64,000 nt of DNA from CAADGV01 sp040290295 (GTDB lineage Bacteria; Bacteroidota; Ignavibacteria; UBA10030; UBA6906), in contig PSMW01000003.1 of assembly GCA_040290295.1 (NCBI GenBank), forward strand, positions 1 to 64,000, in the 5' to 3' direction. The first letter of the stretch is position 1. Every line of letters starts with the position of its first letter. The position numbers and the translations under genes were made by a program. Shown one piece after another: positions 53,640 through 63,170 of this stretch. The notes under the pieces are model-generated. The model worked only from the letters and a program-made list of their open reading frames with translations. It made no database searches and was not told the DNA's origin.

Positions 53640-54053
53640 TTATGCTTCCAACTTCGCGTCCAGAGTGATCTTCGCCGTCAGCGATTTGGAGATTGGGCAC
53701 GTCGCTTTCGCTTCGTTAGCACACTCGGCGAATTTTTCAGGCGAGATGCCGGGAACTTTGGCTTTGAGTTCGAGATGGCTTTCGATGATAGCGCCTTGAT
53801 CTAGGTTGACTGTGCAGGTCACATCGAGCCGCTCGGGCGTGTAACCCGCATTGCCCAGGACGAAACTTAGCTTCATCGCAAAGCAACCGGCATGCGCGGC
53901 TGCAACAAGCTCCTCGGGATTTGTGCCCGGACCTTGCTCGAAGCGCGAAACGTACGTGTACGGCTGCTCCTTCAGCACACCGCTTTGCACAGAGAGCACG
54001 CCTTTGCCTTCTTTGCCCGAACCTTTCCACACCGCTGTTGCTGATCGTTTCAT
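53640..54053 (-). CDS. OsmC/Ohr-family hydroperoxide reductase
   Basis: 137 residues. Active-site cysteines lie in AHAGCFAMKL and ATCPISKSL, with the Arg/Glu region NPEELVAAAHAG, the OsmC pattern. It reduces organic hydroperoxides with thiols. The start is ATG 54053 (MKRSATAVWKG), preceded by AAAGGA. Separated from msrB by 156 nt; both deal with oxidative damage. Confidence 0.93.
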   Translation of the reverse strand: MKRSATAVWKGSGKEGKGVLSVQSGVLKEQPYTYVSRFEQGPGTNPEELVAAAHAGCFAMKLSFVLGNAGYTPERLDVTCTVNLDQGAIIESHLELKAKVPGISPEKFAECANEAKATCPISKSLTAKITLDAKLEA

Positions 54054-54153
54054 GATTGTTCCTTTCAAAATAAGGTTATGGAGATATGTGAGTGTAGCGT
54101 GGCGTATGCCGTGGTACATAACACCGATAATCGCTGCGCGGTTCATGCGGCCG

Positions 54154-54944
54154 TTAGGCAACAATAGCCGCGCTCAAGGAATTGATGGGCGGAAGATACG
54201 CCATCAAGACCTCCCACGTCTTTCCCTCATCGCGGCTTGAGAAGATGTGTCCCGCCGTCGTGCCCACGTAGATACCGGGCACATCGAGGTCATCCATCGA
54301 AACCGCTTGACGATGCACATGGAGAAACGCATGGCGTTTCGGCAAGCCGTTGGAGAGTTTCTTCCAATTCTTCCCGAGATCGCTGAAACGGTACACGGCA
54401 AAGCCGCCGCCGAAGGGCGCGCGAAGGTTCCGGCTGCAGAAATTGCCACGAACATCTTGCGCGTATCGGTCGGATGCAGAGCGATACTGTGCACCATCAA
54501 ACCGCCGGCGCCCGAATTCCACTTATCGCGCGTCGGATGGTTGGTGAGGGATTGCACCTCGCTCCACGTTTTGTCTCGATCGTGCGACACGAACAACGCG
54601 CCGGGATCAACGCCCGCGTAGAGCACATCGGGTTCGCTCGGTCGTCCCGGCACCACACACCACACGCGCGCAACACTCTTTTCAGCCTCGGGTGCGAACT
54701 TCACCCCTTCGGACTGTTCCCAACTCTTACCGAAATTTTTGCTCGTGTGAACGTTCGTGCCCCACCAGTAAGAGGTAACGGCGGCATAGAGCATGGGCTT
54801 TGTGCGTATATCCAGCACCATGTCGTTCACTTCCGCACCTTTCAACAGAGGATCCTGAACGCTCCATTTCTTTCGTGAAGGTGGGGAAGAGAGAATGAAG
54901 GCACCCTTGCGTGTGCCGACGAGAAGGTGGACCTGTTTCGCCAT
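54154..54944 (-). pseudogene. BNR/VPS10-type beta-propeller protein, frameshifted
   Basis: The first frame (start ATG 54944, MAKQVHLLVGTRKGAFIL) shows BNR-type blades such as HTSKNFGKSWEQ and LFVSHDRDKTWSEV. It is open to an out-of-frame tail beyond AISAAGTF; the second frame continues FGGGFAVYRFSDLGKNWKKL and IFSSRDEGKTWEVL to the stop at 54154. One base appears to be missing near 54415-54440. Joined, it is ~263 residues, a sialidase/photosystem-II-stability-like propeller of unknown role with no signal peptide. Confidence 0.7.
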
Positions 54945-55017
54945 GAGTTGACCCTTTGTCATGTGGGGTAAAGACACACTCACAATCGATGATCCTTTCG
55001 TGATCGGGAAGCTCGCG

Positions 55018-55497
55018 TCACAACACATAGGCAGTCAGGAAGATGCCGATCATCAGAAAGACGAGCGCAAATTTCGCGGCGGTGCCGAGCGCGAGGCCGA
55101 GCCATGCTCCAAATCCTGCACGCGCGGCTTGCATCGTATCGTTCCGCGCAATCAACTCGCCGATGAACGCACCGATAAACGGCCCAATGATCACCCCAAC
55201 AAATCCAAAAAACAATCCGATCACCATACCTGCAGCAGCGCCGAAGAGGGCAGAGCGACTCGCCCCCATAGTGCGCACAGCAAGCCTCGTGGTGAAGACA
55301 TCCACCAAGAACGAAGCGAGGGCGAGAATGCCGAGCACGACGAGGGTTTGCCAACCCACACGCGTAAAATTATCCGCCCAAGCTGCGAGGAGCAATCCGA
55401 CGAACACGGCAACCACGCCGGGCACTCCCGGCACAATCACGCCGACGATGCCGATGAGAATCAGAAGCAACGCAGCGATCCACAACAGCGTGGTCAT
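55018..55497 (-). CDS. DUF456-family membrane protein
   Basis: 159 residues with five hydrophobic segments and the family features IVGVIVPGVPGVVAVFVG and GASRSALFGAAAGMVIGLFFG. Function unknown. Its ATG overlaps the pirin stop by 4 nt, so it is coupled to that gene. Confidence 0.88.
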   Translation of the reverse strand: MTTLLWIAALLLILIGIVGVIVPGVPGVVAVFVGLLLAAWADNFTRVGWQTLVVLGILALASFLVDVFTTRLAVRTMGASRSALFGAAAGMVIGLFFGFVGVIIGPFIGAFIGELIARNDTMQAARAGFGAWLGLALGTAAKFALVFLMIGIFLTAYVL

Positions 55498-56369
55498 GAC
55501 GAAATTCTCCCCATCGTTCCCATGTTGTATTCCTCGATGGTTTGACTGATTTCATCGATCGTGTTCATGACGAAAGGACCGTACGCCGCAACGGGCTCAT
55601 CGATAGGCTCGCCGCTGAGAACAAGAAAGGCGGCGTCGGTTGTTGCTGCGATGTGGAGAGTCTCGCCTTCGCGCGAGAAGATCGCAAGCTCGACCTCCTT
55701 GGCTTCGCGCTCGTTGTTCAACAGAAGGTTTCCTCGCCGAACAAACAGCATAGTCGTGAACCCATTCGGCAAGGAAAGCTCGATGCTCTGATGCGCCTTG
55801 AGTTCTGCATCCGAAAGAATGATCGGCGTGAACGTTTGTGCCGGACCGCGAGTGCCTTCCAACTCGCCCGCAATGATGCGCACACTCGCTCCTTCGCCAC
55901 CCACCTGACGGATAGGGATAGCCGAGGCGAGAAGTGTTTGATACCGAGGCGGAGAGGATTTGAAGCGAGCGGGAAGGTTCACCCACAGTTGGACCATCTC
56001 CAACACACCGCCGCGCCGCGTGAATGCGGCACTATGCTTCTCTTCGTGAACGATGCCTCTGGCGGCTGTCATCCATTGGACGTCGCCCGGACGTAGCGAT
56101 CCACTGTTGCCCGCAGAGTCGTGATGCTCCAGCTCGCCTTGATAGACAATCGAGACGGTCTCGAATCCTTTGTGTGGGTGCTCGTCAACGCCGCGCGGCT
56201 TTTCAGAGGGACCGAACGTTGTGGGCCCGGCGTAATCCATCAGAATGAACGGACTGATGGCTTTGCCGAATGATTGTGGCGAGAAGATCGTGCGAACGGG
56301 AAAGCCGTCGCCCACCCACTGGGCAACAGGTTGGGTATGAATGGCGGAGACGCTTTTCCTTATGCTCAT
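55494..56369 (-). CDS. Pirin-family cupin protein
   Basis: 291 residues with two cupin halves. Metal ligands are in DEHPHKGFETVSIVYQGELEH (His-x-His ... Glu/His). Pirins bind Fe(II); some act as quercetin 2,3-dioxygenases. The C-terminal cupin (PIILSDAELKAHQSIELSLP) is complete. The start is ATG 56369 after AAGGG; the frame extends to 56483 without a site. Coupled with the DUF456 gene. Confidence 0.92.
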   Translation of the reverse strand: MSIRKSVSAIHTQPVAQWVGDGFPVRTIFSPQSFGKAISPFILMDYAGPTTFGPSEKPRGVDEHPHKGFETVSIVYQGELEHHDSAGNSGSLRPGDVQWMTAARGIVHEEKHSAAFTRRGGVLEMVQLWVNLPARFKSSPPRYQTLLASAIPIRQVGGEGASVRIIAGELEGTRGPAQTFTPIILSDAELKAHQSIELSLPNGFTTMLFVRRGNLLLNNEREAKEVELAIFSREGETLHIAATTDAAFLVLSGEPIDEPVAAYGPFVMNTIDEISQTIEEYNMGTMGRISS

Positions 56370-56422
56370 GGACAAATACCCTTCACGAGTACGAGAGAAC
56401 AAACAGTCAAGGTGCGCGGCAC

Positions 56423-58147
56423 TCACACCAGCACCGCCTTGCGCCACTTCCTGACGGAGTTGATGAGAAAGAGCTGCGTACATCGAACAACTTCCTGCCG
56501 CTTCACGACACGCTCAGTGATGAGACCATCGCGCAAGAGTCGCTGTCGAAAGGTTCCCGGCAGTAAACCGGAGGCAACCGGTGGCGTGTACATCACCCCA
56601 TCCAATTCCACGACGATGTTGGCGTTGGTTGACTCGGTGATTTCACTTCGCTCGTTCCAGAGAATGACGTCATCGCAGTCACCGACGTTGCGAAGCGCCT
56701 CATCGTACAGCGTACGATGAGTCGTTTTATAATAGAGAAAGAGGTGGTGTGAATCAACCGGCGCGGCGGCAAATCGGACGCGCACGGGAATGTCAGCTTC
56801 GCGTACAGACATCGCGACGGTGACGCGCGGTGTGCCGTCGGAACCGAGCGTAAGTCGGATGCGGAGCGCACCGGTGTTTGTTTCTTGCACTGCACGGTGC
56901 AGCGCGTCCAGCACAGCTCGCTCATCGAAAGGAAATCCAAAATACTCACACGATCCGCGAAGACGCTCGAGATGTTCGTCGAGCAAGAAGAAACCCTCCT
57001 CCGGCGTGAAGAGAATGGTCTCGAGAAGGTCGAACGGCGGGCGCACTCCCGTCAGCACGCGAGCTTTCGTGAGACACTCCTCGTACTCTCCTTCGGGTGT
57101 GGAGTCCCACACCACACCGCCACCGACGCCGTATTCTGCCTCCTGTATGCGCTTGTCCACCAGAACGGTTCGGATGGCTACGTTGAACTGCGCCCGGCGT
57201 TCGGGGGCGATAAAGCCGAGAGCGCCTGTGTACAGTTTGCGTGGCGATGATTCCAGTCCTGCGATAATCTGCATCGTGCGGGGCTTGGGTGCACCGGTGA
57301 CCGATGCGCATGGAAAGAGTGCACACAGAATGTCGCTCACCGACGCATCCGTTCGCGCTTGGACCGTCGAGGTCATTTGCCAGACGGTCGGATACCGCTC
57401 GACGGTGAAGAGGAACGGCACTTCCACACTGCCGATCTCGGCGATGCGGCCGATATCGTTCCGCATCATATCCACAATCATGACATTCTCTGCCCGATCC
57501 TTTTCCGATGTGTGCAGCCTTTTCGCTTGCTGCGCGTCCTCCGAGGACGTGAGCTCACGCGGCATCGTGCCTTTCATCGGCCGCGCAACAATCGATCTGC
57601 CCTCCAACGAGAAGAACAATTCCGGAGACGCCGAACAGACAGCAAATGTCTCGGTCTCGATATATGCAGCGTGGCGAGAGGGCTGTGCCGCGGCAAGCTG
57701 TAGAAAGAGATCGATCGGCTCTCTGCGGAACGGACTCTTCAAACGAAAACTGTAGTTGACTTGATAGGTATCTCCGGCAGCAATGAAGTGTTTGATCCGC
57801 TCGACCGCTGCGCAATATGCGGACCGAGAGATGTCGGGGCGCCAAGCAAGCTCGCTTGTGCTCGACGCCGGAGGAAGCGTCATCGGTTTCGCCAAGCGAA
57901 ACAGTCCGAACCAGAGCAGAGGAAAGGGTGGCTCAGGCAGGCGCACACGCAGAGCCGAATCGAATGCCGGTGCGGCTTCGTAGCTGATGAAACCGGCTGC
58001 GTAAAGCCCGCGGTTAGCGACTTGCGATTCGATCCTGCGCAGCAGGGGAAGAACGTCGTCAACGCGATACGCAGCAAGAGTCTCTGTCGGTTCGGAGAAG
58101 TTCAACCACGCATCGCGCCCCGCATCGAACATCCACACGCGGAGCAT
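56423..58147 (-). CDS. pabB: PabB-PabC fusion: aminodeoxychorismate synthase component I and lyase
   Basis: 574 residues. Residues ~1-365 are component I (chorismate amination): RPMKGTMPRE and VTGAPKPRTMQIIAGLE, with EYGVGGGVVWDS. Residues ~375-574 are a PLP-dependent 4-amino-4-deoxychorismate lyase (PabC) with catalytic Lys in YYKTTHR and NANIVVELDG. Together they make p-aminobenzoate for folate. The glutaminase pabA is not adjacent. The ATG is 1 nt after the NTF2-like gene stop. Confidence 0.94.
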   Translation of the reverse strand: MLRVWMFDAGRDAWLNFSEPTETLAAYRVDDVLPLLRRIESQVANRGLYAAGFISYEAAPAFDSALRVRLPEPPFPLLWFGLFRLAKPMTLPPASSTSELAWRPDISRSAYCAAVERIKHFIAAGDTYQVNYSFRLKSPFRREPIDLFLQLAAAQPSRHAAYIETETFAVCSASPELFFSLEGRSIVARPMKGTMPRELTSSEDAQQAKRLHTSEKDRAENVMIVDMMRNDIGRIAEIGSVEVPFLFTVERYPTVWQMTSTVQARTDASVSDILCALFPCASVTGAPKPRTMQIIAGLESSPRKLYTGALGFIAPERRAQFNVAIRTVLVDKRIQEAEYGVGGGVVWDSTPEGEYEECLTKARVLTGVRPPFDLLETILFTPEEGFFLLDEHLERLRGSCEYFGFPFDERAVLDALHRAVQETNTGALRIRLTLGSDGTPRVTVAMSVREADIPVRVRFAAAPVDSHHLFLYYKTTHRTLYDEALRNVGDCDDVILWNERSEITESTNANIVVELDGVMYTPPVASGLLPGTFRQRLLRDGLITERVVKRQEVVRCTQLFLINSVRKWRKAVLV

Positions 58148-58148
58148 C

Positions 58149-58526
58149 TCATCCTTTCACGTACGAACATTTCTCGGCGATCTTACCGTCTCTCACCCGA
58201 AACACATCCACGCCGCGCAAGTGCCATGCGCGGCCGTTCTTCGTTTTGTGGTAGGTCCATCGCACAACGCAGCGGTCGTCCACGGCAAACATCTCTTCAC
58301 ACTCAAAGCGCGCATCGGGATTGAACGCGAAGAAGCGCTGCCACACCTTGCGCACAGTCTCCGCACCAACATAGCGCGCTCCGTCGGGCGGGGGATACGT
58401 ATTTTCGAAGACACAGTCGTCCGTCATCTCGCGCATCACCGCATCCACGTCGTGACGGTTGAATGCCTCGTTGAAACGATTGACGATCTCGATGGTAGCT
58501 TGCGTGCGTTCGTCGGTTTGACTCAT
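58149..58526 (-). CDS. SnoaL/NTF2-like protein
   Basis: 125 residues. A cone-fold protein of the ketosteroid-isomerase-like superfamily: EIVNRFNEAFNRHDVDAVMR, DCVFENTYPPPDG and RDGKIAEKCSYVKG. The substrate is unknown. ATG 58526 follows AAAGGAG. It lies directly upstream of pabBC. Confidence 0.85.
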   Translation of the reverse strand: MSQTDERTQATIEIVNRFNEAFNRHDVDAVMREMTDDCVFENTYPPPDGARYVGAETVRKVWQRFFAFNPDARFECEEMFAVDDRCVVRWTYHKTKNGRAWHLRGVDVFRVRDGKIAEKCSYVKG

Positions 58527-58596
58527 CGTGATACTCCTTTTGTGTGAGCGAACGTGTTCGTCGAAGTGACAGCGTTTTCTGTGGGACGGTTCGGTG

Positions 58597-59586
58597 TTAT
58601 GCAACGATGCGATCGATCAGCGCCAATTCTTCGGACGTGAACGAAAGATTGCGGAGCGCGCCGCAACAATTCTCGATTTGCTCCGCACGACTCGCTCCGA
58701 TCAGAGCGGCGGTCATGGTGTCATGACGCAGAACCCATGCAAGCGCCATTTGTGCAAGCGATTGCCCTCGTTGCGATGCAAGGTTGTTGAGCGCACGGAC
58801 TTTCGCCAACTTCTCCTCGGTGATCTGATGCGCTTTCAGGAATCCGTGCGGCTTGGTTGCGCGTGCGTCGGTCGGAAGACCGTGCAGGTACCGATCGGTC
58901 AGCAATCCTTGTGCAAGCGGCGAGAACGCGATACATCCGATGCCTTCCGATGCCAACACCCGCAGCACGTCACCCTCGATCCATCGATTGAACAAGTTGT
59001 ACACCGGTTGGTGAATGAGGCAGGGCGTCCCGAGGCGGCGGAGAATCGCTACCGCCTGTTGTGTGCGTTGCGCATCGTACGACGAGATGCCGACGTAGAG
59101 TGCCTTGCCGCTGCGGACGATGTGATCGAGCGCCATCATGGTTTCCTCGAGCGGCGTTTCGGGATCGGGGCGGTGATGATAAAAGATGTCCACGTACGCT
59201 CACCTCATCCGCTTCAAGCTCTGATCGAGACTCGCGAGCAGATACGTACGGGAACCCCAATCGCCGTACGGTCCATCCCACATCTTCCATCCCGCTTTGG
59301 TCGAGATAATCAATTCATCGGGATGAGAGGAAAGATCACGATGCAGGATCGCACCGAATGTTTCTTCAGCAGAGCCGGGTGGGGGCCCATAGTTGTTGTC
59401 AAGATCGAAATGCGTGATGCCCAGATCGAACGCGCGTACGATCATGGCGCGAGCATTTTCGCGCGTGTCCACGCCGCCGAAGTTGTGCCACAAGCCAAGT
59501 GCGATCGCGGGTAATTTCAGACCGCTCCGACCGCAACGTCGGGATTGCATGGCATCGTAGCGAGTGGGAGAAGGGACGTAGGACAT
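58597..59586 (-). pseudogene. Aldo/keto reductase (YghZ-like), interrupted by an in-frame TGA
   Basis: The two halves lie in the same frame with one TGA (59202-59200) between LDQSLKRMR and AYVDIFYHHRP; homologues read SLKRMxLDYVDIFYHH here. The rest is normal for AKR14-type reductases: YDAMQSRRCGRSGLKLPAI, LDNNYGPPPGSAE (Asp and Tyr), ISTKAGW and the NADP site LIGASRAEQ. Starting at ATG 59586 (MSYVPSPTRYD) it would be ~329 residues. Either a pseudogene by a nonsense change or a base error. Confidence 0.8.
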
Positions 59587-59604
59587 GGCAACCTGATTCA
59601 ATGG

Positions 59605-61155
59605 TTAGCGGTGATGACGGCGCGACGAGGGATTGCTCCGAGGAAGGAGCGTCGAAAAGGTTCCCGCGTGAACAAGCTCCGCCATGCGTTCGACATCGTG
59701 CGACAGATTGCGATCGCCATCGAGCGGGGCAACGTGTTGTCGTACGATGGTGTGGGCACGACGGGTTCCACGCCCCGGCGCCGAGGAACGGAAATCGAGC
59801 GCCTGCGCTGCGCAGATCAGTTCGATCGCCAGCACACGGCGAACGTTCTGAATCACGTGCACAGCTTGGCGCGCGGCAATCGTTCCCATGCTGACGTGAT
59901 CCTCTTGGTTCGCCGACGTCGGGATCGAATCGCCGCTGGCAGGATGGATCAGCACTTTGTTTTCCGAAACGAGTGCTGCAGCAGTGTATTGCAAGATCAT
60001 CAAGCCCGAATGCAGACCCGGTGCCGGAGAGAGGAACGCGGGTAACCCGATGTTATGATGTCGGTCCATAAGCTTCGCGATGCGTCGCTCGGAGATGCTG
60101 CCGAGTTCGGCGACAGCGAGGGCAAGAAAATCCATCGCGAGTGCAATAGGCTGCCCATGGAAATTTCCTGCACTGGCGGCAGTATTCTTCTCGGGGAAAA
60201 TGAGCGGGTTGTCCGTCGCAGCATTGATCTCGGTCTCCAGCACGCGACGCACGTACGCAAGGGCATCCCGCGAGGCGCCATGGACCTGCGCGGCGCAGCG
60301 GATCGCATAGGAATCCTGCACCTTCTCGAGCGTATCGTCATCGACGCTATCGGTGAGAGTGCTTCCTTGCATCATCGTGCGGATGTTTCGAGCGGAAAGA
60401 ACCTGTCCGGGGTGAGGGCGCGTGGCGTGCACCTCGGCTCTGAAGGGGGTACCTTTGCCTTTGACTGCTTCGCAACTCATAGCTGCGGCAACATCGGCGG
60501 CATCGGCGAGCCGTTCGGCATCGTGCAGCGCCAGCACACCCAGCGCCGTCATGGCTTGCGTTCCGTTATTGAGTGCGATCCCTTCCTTTGCTTCGAGCGC
60601 CACACGGTGAATACGCGCAGCGTTCAAGGCTGCGGCACCCGTCATGCGTTGACCTTTGTAGATCGCCTCCCCCTCGCCGATCATCACTGCCGCCATGTGC
60701 GAGAGCGGAGCGAGGTCGCCGCTCGCCCCCACCGATCCCTGCGAGGGGACAACGGGGTGGACTCGCTTATTCAACATTGCGAGCAACGTTTCTACCGTCG
60801 AGACGCGAATGCCGGAGAACCCTTTCGCGAGGGCATTGGCACGCAACACCATCATGGCACGCACCACATCTTCCGCGAACGGTTCGCCGACTCCTGCACA
60901 GTGACTCAGAATGAGATTACGTTGGAGGTCGCGTAGCTTCGAGGGCGAGATCGTCACGTTCTGCAGCGCGCCGAAGCCCGTCGTGACGCCGTACACCACT
61001 TCACGATCCTGCACCGCGCGTTCGACCCATCGACGGGAGGCATTCATCCGTTTGACGGCAGATGAAGCAAGGCGCACTTCCGCACCGCCGCGCGCAACAC
61101 CAACAACGTCGTCGAGCGATAGGGAATTGCCGTCGATGAGAACTTGGCGGAGCAT
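59605..61155 (-). CDS. hutH: Histidine ammonia-lyase
   Basis: 516 residues. The MIO cofactor forms from A144-S145-G146 (GSVGASGDLAPLSH); Y55 (VYGVTTGFG) and LSHCAGVGEPF with the Ser-His pair favour histidine over tyrosine or phenylalanine. It removes ammonia from histidine to give urocanate. hutU, hutI and hutG are absent from the neighbourhood. It follows hisS by 30 nt and precedes the aldo/keto reductase by 18. Confidence 0.93.
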   Translation of the reverse strand: MLRQVLIDGNSLSLDDVVGVARGGAEVRLASSAVKRMNASRRWVERAVQDREVVYGVTTGFGALQNVTISPSKLRDLQRNLILSHCAGVGEPFAEDVVRAMMVLRANALAKGFSGIRVSTVETLLAMLNKRVHPVVPSQGSVGASGDLAPLSHMAAVMIGEGEAIYKGQRMTGAAALNAARIHRVALEAKEGIALNNGTQAMTALGVLALHDAERLADAADVAAAMSCEAVKGKGTPFRAEVHATRPHPGQVLSARNIRTMMQGSTLTDSVDDDTLEKVQDSYAIRCAAQVHGASRDALAYVRRVLETEINAATDNPLIFPEKNTAASAGNFHGQPIALAMDFLALAVAELGSISERRIAKLMDRHHNIGLPAFLSPAPGLHSGLMILQYTAAALVSENKVLIHPASGDSIPTSANQEDHVSMGTIAARQAVHVIQNVRRVLAIELICAAQALDFRSSAPGRGTRRAHTIVRQHVAPLDGDRNLSHDVERMAELVHAGTFSTLLPRSNPSSRRHHR

Positions 61156-61185
61156 CGTTGTTCTGTTCGTGTAATGGTCGAATGA

Positions 61186-62628
61186 TTAGAGAGAATGGAG
61201 CAGTTCTTTGACTTTGGCAACACAATCGCTGCGGGGTACGGACTGCTGGACGGTGCGCGACAGGCGCAGCCACTCCTCGCGTTCCTTCCCCTGCGCCGTC
61301 TTCTTCCGATCTTGCAACGCCGCGCCGAGCTTGAGATTCTTGATCGTCACTTCGCCCCGAGCAAATTCATCACTGCCAACGATGATGGCAAGAGGAATCT
61401 GGAGGCGGTTGGCATATTGCAACTGCTTGCCCAAGGTTTGCTCTTCACCCAAATACAACTCGGTATTGATGCCGGCAGAGCGAAGTTCCTGTGTGATGAG
61501 GTGATACTCTTTCCGTCTCTCCCGTTCCATCACGGTGACGATAACCTGCGCAGTCGATGGAGAGAGTTGGTGCAAGCCCAACTTTTCCATCGCGGCAAAG
61601 AGACGATCGACGCCGATGGATGCACCAACGGCGGGAATCTTCTTGCCCAGGAATCGCTCGACCAATCCGTCGTACCTCCCGCCGCCGAAAATAGAACCGA
61701 GCTCGGGCGCGCCATCCAACCGCGCTTCGAACACCGGTCCTGTGTAGTAATCCAAGCCTCGTGCGATGCTCACATCGAGATGGACGCGTTCTTCGGGAAT
61801 CGCCAGCGTTTCCAGCGCGTCGCACAGAAAGCGAAGCTCCGCCGTTGCCTCCTGTGCAGACGGAACGGCGGCGAAGAGGTGCTCGAGGGCCGTGAGCGAC
61901 GCGCGTCGCGTTGCGGAGGGAAGAGCAAGAAATTGCTCGATACGCTCGACTTGCTCTCCCCGCAACCTCAGCCCCGGGACCGTATCTCCCGATGCATCGA
62001 TCCTCCCGGCGGTAAGTTCTTGCTTCACTCCTTCCAACCCGATCTTCTCCAACTTGTCCAACACGCGAAAAACATTGTGTGCCGCTTCGCGCGGTATGGC
62101 TGCAAAGTCGAGCAAACTGTTCAGAACTTTTCGACTGCTGAAGCGAATGGTGAAGCGTTCGATGCCGAGGGCTTTCAGTGCGTCGTGCATCGCGCAAAGG
62201 ACTTCCGCGTCGGCGGCCAGGGATGAGGTGCCGACTGTATCGAGATCGAATTGCAGAAACTCGCGAAAGCGTCCGGGATCCGGTTTGTCGGCGCGCCACA
62301 CGGGCGCCACTTGATAGCGGCGAAACGGTAGGGGAAGATCAGGGTACTGTGCGACAACGCGCGCCAGCGGGACGGTCAAATCGAATCGCAAGGCGACATC
62401 TTCCCCTTCCGGATTCTGAAACTTGAAAATTTGCTTCGCGCTTTCTTCGCCATACCCCAAGAGCGTGACGAGATATTCTTGAGCAGGCGTATCGAGGGGT
62501 TGAAACCCGTACCGTTCGTACACCTGACGTATGGTGGCGATCATCTTCAACCGAGCATTCATCTGTGCCGGGAGATAATCGCGAAAGCCGCGAGGAAGTC
62601 TTGGTTCGATGATGGTGTATTCGGGCAT
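61186..62628 (-). CDS. hisS: Histidyl-tRNA synthetase
   Basis: 480 residues. A class II synthetase: motif 1 in the N-terminus, motif 2 FRRYQVAPVWRADKPDPGRFREF, the histidine-specific ARGLDYYTGPVFE and SIFGGGRYDGL (HisA boxes), motif 3 VGASIGVDRL, and the anticodon-binding C-terminus. The start is ATG 62628 (MPEYTIIEPRLP); the frame continues to 62757 with low-quality sequence. Divergent from the clpS gene. Confidence 0.95.
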   Translation of the reverse strand: MPEYTIIEPRLPRGFRDYLPAQMNARLKMIATIRQVYERYGFQPLDTPAQEYLVTLLGYGEESAKQIFKFQNPEGEDVALRFDLTVPLARVVAQYPDLPLPFRRYQVAPVWRADKPDPGRFREFLQFDLDTVGTSSLAADAEVLCAMHDALKALGIERFTIRFSSRKVLNSLLDFAAIPREAAHNVFRVLDKLEKIGLEGVKQELTAGRIDASGDTVPGLRLRGEQVERIEQFLALPSATRRASLTALEHLFAAVPSAQEATAELRFLCDALETLAIPEERVHLDVSIARGLDYYTGPVFEARLDGAPELGSIFGGGRYDGLVERFLGKKIPAVGASIGVDRLFAAMEKLGLHQLSPSTAQVIVTVMERERRKEYHLITQELRSAGINTELYLGEEQTLGKQLQYANRLQIPLAIIVGSDEFARGEVTIKNLKLGAALQDRKKTAQGKEREEWLRLSRTVQQSVPRSDCVAKVKELLHSL

Positions 62629-62835
62629 CAGGAATTTCTCAAACAGTGGATCGGCGGCGGGACACAAAGAGTCTGTATCTTCACGCGCCTCAAATCTACC
62701 AGAATTGCAGAAGGAAAGCAACGCACGCGTTCGAGCATGGCGCGCGCCATCAGCCATCGCCCTCTCCGACGCCGACGGTAGAATCTCTCACCACAAATCA
62801 TTTTATTTACGCCGAGAAACAACAACGCAAAAGAC

Positions 62836-63165
62836 ATGGCAGAAGAGGTCGGCACACAGGAAGAGGTAGCAACGAGCATCGAGGATGTAGCCAAGGTGGT
62901 TCCGCGCTACCACGTGATTCTCCTCGACGATGACGAACACACGTACGACTATGTGATCGAGATGTTGATGGACATCTTTGGCCACAGCATGAACACAGCC
63001 TATGAGATGGCGTGCGAAGTGGATGCGAACGGGCGCGTCATCGTGGATACGACACACAAAGAGCGCGCAGAGTTGAAGAAGGAACAGATCGAATCGTATG
63101 GGCCCGATTGGCGGATCCCGACATGTAAAGGTTCGATGTCCGCAACGATCGAGCCCGCCGAGTAA
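62836..63165 (+). CDS. ClpS-like adaptor lacking canonical N-degron residues
   Basis: 109 residues. The ClpS fold is clear: YHVILLDDDEHTYDYV, IFGHSMNTAYEMACEVD and VDTTHKERAELKKEQI. E. coli ClpS uses N34, D35 and H66 to hold an N-terminal aromatic or leucine residue; the aligned positions here are D31, D32 and D63 (EVDANG). N-end-rule substrate binding is therefore uncertain. It should still dock on a ClpA/ClpC N-domain. The ribosome site is weak. Confidence 0.8.
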   Translation: MAEEVGTQEEVATSIEDVAKVVPRYHVILLDDDEHTYDYVIEMLMDIFGHSMNTAYEMACEVDANGRVIVDTTHKERAELKKEQIESYGPDWRIPTCKGSMSATIEPAE

Positions 63166-63170
63166 AGAGC

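Noticed and set aside
60055..60936. Long plus-strand open frame opposite hutH, and similar long frames opposite metK, ahcY, the lamin-tail gene and hisS
   Set aside because: They are antisense shadows with no domain character, as expected in a GC-rich coding strand.
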